Assembly (NCBI GenBank): GCA_946807835.1
Contig: OX327709.1
Location: forward strand, 24,243,501-24,307,500
Direction of reading: 5' to 3'
Source of the DNA: Ailanthus altissimus
Taxonomy: Eukaryota; Streptophyta; Magnoliopsida; Sapindales; Simaroubaceae
Length of the DNA: 64,000 nucleotides
Under the pieces are notes generated by a model. The model was not told the DNA's origin. It was given only the letters and a program-made list of their open reading frames with translations, and ran no database searches. The number at the start of each line of letters is the position of its first letter. Position 1 is the first letter of the stretch. This document shows, piece by piece, positions 55,345 through 64,000 of the stretch. The translations under genes were made by a program, and so were the position numbers.

Positions 55345-56360
55345 GATCTTACAGCACAAGAGGCAGTACGGAGTTTGACTGGGGAAATTGAGCGAGGAGG
55401 ACCAAGTTATACGGAAAATTAGGAGACTTGATAGACACAATGTAAATCATTCTCTTACTTGCATCATTGACAATAGTACTGAGAATCGTGCAAAAAGGTC
55501 AGTCCAGAGGCGCATATAAGTTATGCATTCTGTAACTGTTGCCTCTTGTTTGTTTTTGTGAAATGACCACCCACCTCACTGGTGGTCTTGAGTTTCCACA
55601 AAATATGCTCTCGCTTTTTTCTTATTCCTTCAATGTCAAGGAGCAGTTTTGAAGAAATGTGATATGTGTTGGGCAATTACCATGTTCATTTGTTCTAACT
55701 TTTTCTCCTTTTTTAGCTGAAGCTCTCGTTTGACTGGAAAGTAAAGAAAATAAATCACACCACTTGGTCGGCACCAAAAGCAGAAACAAAAATCTATTGT
55801 GCCTGTCATTCAATTCATATGCAACTTAAAAACTCTTTCAATCTGTTCCCACATTAGATATGGGTATATTTCACTTTTGGCAAACTTATACCTTGAATTG
55901 GTGTCTTGTCATTCTCAAACTACTCCAAAATTCATCACTGCATTAATGCAAAATCCATTCTCATACTTTTCTTTAGATTGGTAACTGAGACCTACCACTA
56001 AATGGGAATAGTGGATGCAGTTTAGATTCTTGAATCAAAATTACATCCAATTACTTGTGTCAGTAACGTGATCTTGAGAAAATGGTGAGTACTTGAATTA
56101 AGACTCAAAATTTTCCAATTGTTTCCACAATAACTATTATTTTTCTTTACTCGGTGATTCTTTCTTCTTATTTTAAAACTATTTTTTGGGTGCCTATCAT
56201 TTTGTCTCACAATAAAGTAACAAAGAAGCAGCAAAGGCAAGAAAAAAAAGACTTAACTCTTCATCTTGCTTCAAGGCTTTACTTCACTACCCATATTCCA
56301 AGAAGGTTCTTTTTTTTTTTTTTTGTAATTTTCTTTTCACTTAGTTTAATCGTGCTTTGA

Positions 56361-56580
56361 ATTAGATTCATGTAACTTACAAGCAACCTATAAATATTTA
56401 AACACAAAAGAACAATTCTTTTATACTCTCACGAGGCTTAAGCTTAAAAGAACATTTAAAAGTATTTCAATTAGATTCATGTAACTTCCAAGCAACCTAT
56501 AAATATTTAAACACTGTTTGTGATAAGAACAATTCTTTTTATACTCTCATGAGGCTTAAGCTTGAAAAGCATTTAAAAGT
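56361..56580. repeat. Direct duplication, unit about 109 bp
   Basis: ATTAGATTCATGTAACTT followed by .CAAGCAACCTATAAATATTT occurs at 56361 and again at 56470. Both continue through AGAACAATTCTTTT.ATACTCTCA.GAGGCTTAAGCTT and CATTTAAAAGT. Copies differ by small substitutions and a 10-bp insertion. Confidence 0.8.
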
Positions 56581-56675
56581 TGCCATGGCTAGCATTGATG
56601 ATTGTTTCCCACTAAATATCAAATCACAAAAGTTATAGAAGTGCTTTTCAGGGCCCCCATGCGTTGTGCTCTTAT

Positions 56676-56851
56676 GATGTCCATGCTCATTTTGATCAGG
56701 TTCCAGGTGCCCAACACCACTTGATTAAAATTAAACTTCACATCTTAGCGTTAATGATTATCCGATGTCCATGCTCATTTTGATCAGGTTCCAGGTGTCC
56801 AACACCATTTGATTAAAATTAAACTTCACATCTTAGCGTTAATGATTATCC
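56676..56851. repeat. Tandem duplication, unit 88 bp
   Basis: Two abutting copies at 56676-56763 and 56764-56851 beginning GATGTCCATGCTCATTTTGA and ending TTAGCGTTAATGATTATCC. They differ only at a few C/T positions, so the duplication is recent compared with the 109-bp one next to it. Confidence 0.9.
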
Positions 56852-57680
56852 ATGCTTGCAGAAACAGAGATAATCACCGACACTAAAACAACTTTGAATG
56901 AGTGCATTTGCATTGCTCATATAATTACTACTACCAATGTTTCTAGCACATGACTGTTGGCTTAGTTGCCTACCATTTCCTTTTCTTTTTTTTTTTATTT
57001 ACCATCATCATGTATAAGTGCAACATTCAATTTTTTCAGCAGTCACTTGGCTAAAACTTTACTTACGAGCTGTTTAGCTTATTATTCTCGGCCTCCTATT
57101 AGTTCTTATTTTCTTGTTATTGCTAACTTTTTGGAACAATGAAGGAACATAAAAGAAATTGTTGGGACACTTTTTAAAGCATTTCGCATTATGTATTCAA
57201 TTACCATTCATGCTTTTACCATCCTAACTCCTAATATTAACCACGTAAAAACCTACGGATCCTTCAAATGAAACCTCATTCTCATGTTAAGTTACACACA
57301 ATATGCACATATTTTTGGTATATGTAGAGATGTATACTGTGGCATAGAAAATCCCGTCAACAATATGAGAGACAAAACCAAAGAGTGATTCTGTGATTTT
57401 GATGTGTAGAAATATATTACTGAACAATATATTTTGAAGTTCCATATTCAACCGACAAAAAAGAATCTGGTATGGAAACTGTAAATATTCCTCACAGGGG
57501 CAAAAAGAAAAGGATTAAAGGAAAAATAAAATGACAAGTAACAGCAAGCAAAAAAATTGGAAAAGAAATGGATATGGAGCACTCTAGTAACTTCTTTCTG
57601 TTTATCAGACAAACCGGATTCTTGTTTGCCGGAGATCCCACCATTGCTTGTTTACTTCATTCAGTATCCACAAGTTTGTT

Positions 57681-60600
57681 TCATTCCAACTCCTCTTGGC
57701 CATCTACAGGGCATTGGATCAACTCCAAAATGTTCACCACCTCTTCCATGTCGGGTCGATTTGATGGCACTTGAGATGCACATATTAAACCAAGCTTTAT
57801 CACTGGAATTGCCTCATCTGCTGGAAAATTACCCCTTAGTCTTCCATCAACACATTCTTCCACCCTGCCATCCTCCAGTGCTCCTCTCACCATGTCACAC
57901 AGAACCACTACATCGTCCTCCATGTATTCCACTGGTCTCTTCCCTGTCACCACCTCTAAAACCAAGACACCAAATCCATACACATCACATTTCTCGGTTA
58001 TCTTCACCGTTCGACATGCAAACTCAGGAGCCATGTAGCCAAGTGCGCTCTGAATTTTGCTGCTTAAGATGCAACGATCTAACATTGGTAATAGTCTTGC
58101 CAGGCCAAAGTCTCCAACCTTCGGCTCACCAGAGCTGTCTATTAGAACATTGGTTGATTTCAGATTGTAGTGAATTATGTCCATTCGATGTAGATAAGCC
58201 AAACCTTTTGCCATCCCCAGAACTACGTTGAATCTCTGTCGCCAAGAGAGGCAACTTCTGCTCGATCCGTCATGGAGATGCTTATACAAACTCCCATTGT
58301 CAACAAATTCATAAATGAGGAGCTGCAAGGATTGAGTCCAGTAATACCCTTCAAGTGCCACAAGATTATGATGCCTTATCTTCCCAAGGTTTTTCATTTC
58401 CCTTTCAAAATCTTCTTGGGACTTGATTAAACCTGAAACCATTAGCTTCTTAATGGCAACAGAACGACCATCTTGTAAGATTGTCTGATAAACAACTCCA
58501 AACCCACCGCGACCGAGTTCACAGTCCTTGTTAAGCAGAGGATGAGCTCCAGCAACAAATTCGGCATGACCAGAAAACATTACAAGCTTCCCATACTTTG
58601 GATCCTTGGTGGGAGAACAGCTGTAATCTTCCCCACCAGAGAATGAGAGGGCTGCAGCAGCACGTGACATAGAAGACCTCACACGGATATTGAGGACAGT
58701 AACAGCTACTACACCAATGGCAATGAAAGCTGCTGCGCCAATGGCAATGAGGGCGGAGATGCTGAGTACCAGCCTGTGACGATGATTTGGTGAGGAGCTG
58801 CCAGCAGAGGAAACGGAAGAATTGGGGTTAAGGACAATGGGCTTGGGATGGACTGCAGGGCAAGAGCGATTGACAACAGAGCCGCATAGAGATGGATTCC
58901 TAGAGACAGAAGAGGGGGAAATGGTGTTAAAGAAGCCCCCAACTGGGAGTTCACCTTGAAGGTGATTGTGGGAGATATTAAAGAACAGGAGGTGAGAAAG
59001 ATTTGTCAGCTCTTTGGGTAATGTTCCGGAGAGGTCATTGAACGACAAGTCTACATATTGAAGATTGCTAAGATTTGCAATGGCAGAAGGGATTGGGCCA
59101 CTGAGGTTGTTCTGACACAGGATCCTGTACCATTTGAACAGAGATTAAAAATGAAAAGATTTGTAAGAATGACTCAGATTCTTCAACCTATCAATTTTGA
59201 TATGCAGAAAACTTTTATTAGCCACCAAATCATCAAAACAAACAAGTGATGCACTAGGGGAGATTTGCTATCAAATGCAGTATCATAAGAGGGTCTAATT
59301 TTGAAGATCAGGTGATCTAACCTATCTATTTTATAAAACAGATTCTTATAAAAAAGAATTTTTGCATTGAGGTAAAAATGACAACATAAATTAGTTATAT
59401 TTGTTCACTGGCATCTTCACTCCAACTATTTCAAGTCAGAAATTTCTAAAAGGAAATTAAACAGAATGTGAGCTTATTATAATCAATTTGTACAAAAAGT
59501 TTACCCGAAATTATTTATTGGTCGAGATAATATTTGTTTAACAATATTGTTCGAGTTAAAAGGTAAACACAGTGGCTATCTAGACACCAAAATCAGATGA
59601 AGTAAAATGTAAGTATGTAATAATTTTTAAAAGCTTCAAGTATTTCAAATGACAAAATCAGGCAGCAAGAGAGAACTTACAATGATGTCAAAGCCGAGCA
59701 ATTCTTGATTTGAGGTGGAACTTTCCCAGATAAGAAGTTCTTCTCCAGTCTCAGTTCCTTGAGTGAAACAGCTCCGCCAAGTTCAGAAGGAATGCTTCCA
59801 TTAAGCCGATTGTCACTCAAATCAAGAACTTGCATAGACTTCAATTCTCCAATACGCGCAGGAATAGCGCCAAAGAGATGGTTCCTGGACATATTCAAGA
59901 GCAGCAAGCTACTGAGATCCCCAATGTTGGATGGGATTTCGCCAGATAATGAATTTGAAGAAAGATCCAAGACCTGGAGACGTTGATGAGAGTCCTTCAC
60001 CGACGCAAGAGAAGGGTATTGCATACCTCCACTCAGTCTATTCCCAGAAAATGACACAGTTGCTAAACCCATCTTAAAAATCCATGAAGGCAGATTGCCA
60101 GTCAACTTATTCTGGCTAACATCTATAGCCAAAAGGTTAACACAATTTGTTATCGACTGGGACAATCCTCCAGTAAGCTGGTTCATGGATAAATTTAATT
60201 CCTTCAGCAATCCAAGATTTCCTATTGAAGCTGGAATCCTACCGGAAAAATTATTCACAGAAAGATCCAAACTTTCAAGATTTGCCAACTCTCCAATCCA
60301 ATCAGGAACTTCTCCTGTGAATGAATTCCCCTGTAAACTAAGAAAAGTGCATGAATTGAGCCTTTGCAATGAATCTGGAGGGCTCCCAGATAAATAATTC
60401 TTACTAAAATCAAGAACTTTCAATTGTGAACAACCTCCAATATCCTCTGGAAGCTGACCAGAGAACCTGTTATTACCTAACTTTATAGCTCTCAAATCAT
60501 ACAAATTGGCAACCCCTTTTACAATCTCTCCCTCTAGTGAATTATTAGACAAATCAAGTGATTGAAGGCCCCTCAAAAACCATATTCCAGACGGTAACTG

Positions 60601-61134
60601 CCCGGAAAGCTGATTAGAAGAAAAATTAACAGAGACTAATGATGAGCAAAAGCTTAAAGACTCGGGAATTTGGCCTGTGAGCTTGTTGTTAGCAAACGCA
60701 ACCTCTCTTAAAGACCCACATTGTCGAAAAAACTCATCCGGAATCGACCCAGATAAATTATTCTCACTAAAATCAATAACTTGTAAAGTCCAAAAGCTAG
60801 CAAGAGCAGAGTTTATAGTCCCATTGAAGTTGTTGTTCGACAAAGAAAGAACTTGAAGAAACTGTAACCGTAAAAGGCCACGATTAATATGCCCAGAAAG
60901 AGAGAAGCCATCAAGAGTGAGCTGGATGACCCGGTTGTTTCTCGGGTCGCATTTAACTCCGACCCAGTTGCAGGGACTGTCATCATCTTCATTCCATGAT
61001 GTTAGCTTCTCTTTTGGGTCATCAAGTCCGGCCTTGAACACGATTAGCCCCAGAACGTCGTCGTTGAATGTCGGGTCCAAAGATTGTACGAGAAATGGCA
61101 CTAAAACAAGTAACAAGAAGAGCTTAAGTAGCAT
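57681..61134 (-). CDS. PXC2: LRR receptor-like kinase, PXC2-like
   Basis: Plasma-membrane LRR receptor-like kinase. Inferred exons 61134-59681 and 59124-57681; 2898 nt, 965 aa plus stop, close to Arabidopsis PXC2 (At5g01890, about 967 aa as I recall). Signal peptide about 1-19; LRR N-terminal cap with DPTFNDDVLGLIVFKAGLDD and CNWVGVKC. About 20 LRRs follow up to about 560 and then a Cys pair (NPSLCGSVVNRSC). Membrane helix about 603-631 (LSISALIAIGAAAFIAIGVV); kinase domain about 685-955 with loop GRGGFGVVY, VAIK lysine 710 and DFG 823-825. The HRD motif reads HYN (803-805), so the catalytic Asp is missing; the Arabidopsis protein has the same change as I remember it, making this an atypical or pseudokinase. 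The related PXY family acts in vascular development. The 556-bp intron lies within the LRR array. Confidence 0.92.
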
Positions 61135-62925
61135 CTTTAACAAGATTTCAAAGAAGTAAAAAGCTTGCGCAAATTTTTTTTGAAAAAAAAAATGATACTT
61201 GTTTGCTAAAAATGCTTCATTTGAATCAATACAAAACTTAGAAAAAGCTCATAGCATAGCAAAACAGAGAGCATGTGATAACGCTTTAGCCATTTTAGAG
61301 GGAAAAAAAAAAGAACAACAAAGACAAAATGAAATGAAACCAACCCAGGACAAAACAAAACCACTCTTGTTTTTTATTTGGTCACTTTTATGTAACAGTT
61401 AATTTCTCATCTAATTTCACCAAAACAAAATTAGAACTTTTCAAAGAAACAGAGTATAAGACAAAGAACGACTCTTGGGATTTTCTTTTTTTTGGTCTGA
61501 AACAGCGCGGAACCGAGATATTGGCGGCGAACGGAACGGGAGAGAGAAGGTGAAGGGGGTGGAACCCTAGAGAAAGGACGTTAGTGAGTAGAAAAAAAGA
61601 GAAAGATGAGAGCTTTTTGGGGGTTTGGTTTTTGAATAGTGTAATAGAATAGTGAATACAGAGAGAGAGAGTAAAGCAGAGACAGAGAGAGAGCATTAAA
61701 AGCTTCTTAAACGCCGAAAACAGAGAGCCAATGTCAGGTCTTTTTATTTTAACAAGTTCCCTTTTCGTTTTGCTTTTGAATTCAGTTGGCCTAATAACAT
61801 TTGGGTCCATAATGTTTATAGTATTTTCAAGTAAATATATATTTTATCCTTTTATATCAAATAGATCTCCAATCCCTACTCTCTTTTTATATCAAATAGA
61901 TCTCCAAATAGGTTCAAAAAAGTTCAAGCCTATAAGGTTAGGCAAGGAAAACTCAATATCCAAATCTTCTAATTTTTAAGATAAGAAGTCTAACTAATTG
62001 CACTATTTTTCTTTGAATACCTTTACAGTTAGAGTTACATATTGTCACCTTTTTTATTAATATTACAATAATTGTATTGATATACACAATTAAAAATTTA
62101 CCGAAATATATAATAATATCTGTTATAACATAATTTGTAAATTTAAACTTAAAAAAAATTAAATCTACTCTATTAAAAAAAAAATTATCCTACACATATA
62201 GAAGGAAACTTGAATTTTAACTTTTAAATTGAGATTTAAGCTACCCAAAGAGTGGTGGGCTATATTGTCATCTCTTGATAGTCAAAAAGTTCTAAAGAAT
62301 ATCCTGTCATCTTTAAACAGGGAGTAAGTGAGGACCTATTTGATAACAACATAGAAACTATGCCTCCGTTTTAGAAAATATAAAAAATAGAATGACCGGA
62401 TGTTATTACCCACTATTCGTAAGGAAACTCACTTTGGTCAAACGAGAATCCGATGTGGGATTTTCAGGTGGCACTTCCCATTCCCTTAAACTGTCTGACC
62501 TGGCTCATCATTACAAATTACATTAATAAATTATAAATTTACCTCACAAATAAAATAATAAAAATAAATTGACATGCCAATATTAAATAATTTAAAAAAA
62601 AATTAAAAACATTACAGACAGTAGAATGACAACCCCCTTTTTATTATGACATTACACTCAATGTCTCTCTGCTTTCTTATGTTATTCCATCAATTTGTTT
62701 TATACACCATTATTTCTCTTTTCTTTTTTCTTTTTTCACTTTATTGTTTCCCACTTATTAACTTCAATTTGTTTTGTTCTCTTCTTGAAAATTATTATAA
62801 AAAAAAAAAAAAAAACTTGCTCTGTTTGTTTTTACTTAGTTTGACCTTAAGTTTCAGATACTCTGTTTTTTGTTGGCTTAATATAATATTTTTTAGAAAC
62901 ACAGAGAGAGAGAGAGAGAGAGAAA
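61135..62925. other. Leader and promoter of PXC2-like gene, then spacer
   Basis: The first ~600 bp upstream of the start codon (to about 61720) have CT-rich minus-strand tracts at 61660-61700 and are probably leader and promoter. Beyond 61.8 kb the DNA is AT-rich spacer. A 23-bp direct repeat TTTTATATCAAATAGATCTCC occurs near 61850 and 61886. No further gene is supported. Confidence 0.45.
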
Positions 62926-63007
62926 ATGAAAGCTTCTAGTAATTTACTTTTCCAGTTTCCACACTTGGGTTTTTGGTCTTCTTCTGATTCTGATCTCATC
63001 GATGTTA
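62926..63007 (+). CDS. Possible first coding exon of a gene running off the window
   Basis: A (GA)n tract at about 62902-62922, as in plant 5' UTRs, is followed by an ATG and 27 codons (MKASSNLLFQFPHLGFWSSS...) ending at a good donor, TTA|GTAAGTATT. I see no downstream exon in the remaining ~1 kb, which is AT-rich, and no recognisable domain. It could be chance. Confidence 0.2.
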
Positions 63008-64000
63008 GTAAGTATTATTTTATTTTATTTTATTTTGTTTTATTATAATTAGTATTTTTATTTATATTATTAAAATTTTAAAATAAAAAGTGACTTTAAT
63101 GCATTTTTCTTGGGAGGTGTCATGCATTTATTAGTCATAGACTTGCAAATGAGTGGCGTAATTGGCGCGGAATGTAAATGACTCAATTTTTACATCAACT
63201 CATAACATTTACCATTTACCATTTACCATTTACCATTTAGAATTAACATAATTACTCTCTCCCTCTCAAGCTAAGTTTACTTAAACCTTTAATGACGTTA
63301 AGTTAAAGAAAAGGATGCCTAAACTCATTACTACAAATTTTCATTATTATCGCATTCTTGTGGCTTTGGAGTAAGAATTAAGTAGCACTTCACTTCACCC
63401 ATACCATATCCATTATTATTCGATTAGTATTATATTTATATAATTATGATATAAAATTTTTATTTTTATTTTTATTTTACTAATAAATAATTATTATTTA
63501 TCAAATAATTATTAAATTTTTACTTTTTATCAACATAATAATTATATAATACTAATAAATTTTGTGCCACATCAATTATAATATAAATTTTATATTTCAA
63601 CGATGTGAGTATAGTATTGCTCATAATATTATTATAATTATTTAAATATTAAAATTATAAATTAAGATATAATATTTATATTTTAATTTATATGTCATCA
63701 ATTAATGATTATATTTTATTAAGTAATTATTAATATTTTAATTTTTATTAATATAATTATTATAATACATTAATTAATATTAAATACATTAAATGTCGCA
63801 CTAATTGAAATACAATTTGTATCTCACTTATATAAGCATAACAGTAATTTATATGTGCGGGTCTTGTGGCTACACTCAAATTGATATTCTTACAAATAAC
63901 ACGACGCATTTCTCTCTTCTTCTTTTTTCAAATTTTTACAAATAACATGATGTGTATTTTTTTTTTTCAAATTCTTAAAACTAACATGAGGTTAACATCA
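63008..64000. other. AT-rich spacer, no gene seen
   Basis: Nothing recognised apart from a short (CATTTAC)n-like repeat at about 63208-63240. It may be intron if the exon at 62926 is real. Confidence 0.4.

Larger units (their letters stand above)
55345..57680. other. Spacer between convergent genes, with duplications
   Basis: 3' flanks of the membrane-protein gene and of the PXC2-like gene. No gene recognised; the two duplications inside are listed separately. A poly-T run occurs near 56309. Confidence 0.5.

Noticed and set aside
57557..58231. 224-codon Pro/His/Leu-rich plus-strand frame
   Set aside because: Antisense to the PXC2-like kinase domain; composition is explained by the kinase codons.
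59759..60397. Plus-strand open frames opposite the LRR region
   Set aside because: Shadows of the repetitive LRR coding sequence on the minus strand; no domain of their own.
61135..61143. Start of the PXC2-like protein three codons upstream at 61143
   Set aside because: That codon is TTG; the first ATG is at 61134 and is followed directly by the signal peptide.
1..64000. rRNA, tRNA or microRNA genes
   Set aside because: No rRNA blocks and no convincing tRNA A/B-box pair with cloverleaf were seen; miRNA precursors cannot be judged by eye.

Overview
The window is nuclear DNA from a flowering plant, most likely a woody eudicot. The evidence is spliced genes with GT-AG introns, AT-rich spacers, plant-only families (VAL-type B3 repressor, PXC2-like receptor kinase, PPR protein, F-box/FBD relatives) and Ty1/copia, Ty3/gypsy, LINE, SINE and hAT debris. 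A Citrus-like genome is my guess from the look of the proteins; it is not shown by the sequence. All exon junctions were worked out by hand from splice consensus and reading-frame continuity.

Layout. 1-11.4 kb holds no intact gene. It has a decayed minus-strand copia element whose 3' LTR was split by a later solo LTR, and on either side a ~970-bp repeat present once in each orientation. 11.7-24.8 kb is a graveyard of F-box/LRR/FBD fragments on both strands, mixed with a broken LINE, a hAT-type element with a perfect 8-bp target-site duplication (TSD), a likely SINE with a 13-bp duplication, and a copia LTR fragment. 25.1-31.6 kb (minus) is a complete 12-exon VAL/HSI2-type transcriptional repressor gene (895 aa) carrying two foldback elements in its introns. 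32-37.8 kb is spacer with a second hAT-type element and another copia LTR fragment.

37.9-47.3 kb (plus) is a seven-exon plastid elongation factor P gene (230 aa). Its third intron is swollen to 7.66 kb by nested insertions: a pair of inverted ~80-bp repeats, a truncated gypsy chromovirus inside them, and a copia element inside that. 47.6-49.0 kb (minus) is a PPR gene broken by two frameshifts. 49.45-49.9 kb (minus) is a small uncharacterised gene. 51.2-55.3 kb (plus) is a four-exon type I membrane protein with a 33-residue glycosylation-sequon repeat. 57.7-61.1 kb (minus) is a complete two-exon PXC2-like LRR receptor-like kinase (965 aa) lacking the catalytic HRD aspartate. 61.1-64 kb is spacer, with one possible first exon near 62.9 kb.

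The intact genes do unrelated jobs (chromatin repression of seed genes, plastid translation, vascular/LRR signalling, an unknown membrane protein), so this is an ordinary plant gene neighbourhood and not an operon-like system. I found no clearly new biological system. The most informative oddities are the nested insertion in the EF-P intron, the expanded sequon repeat, the copia polyprotein with an altered protease active site, and the F-box/FBD graveyard.
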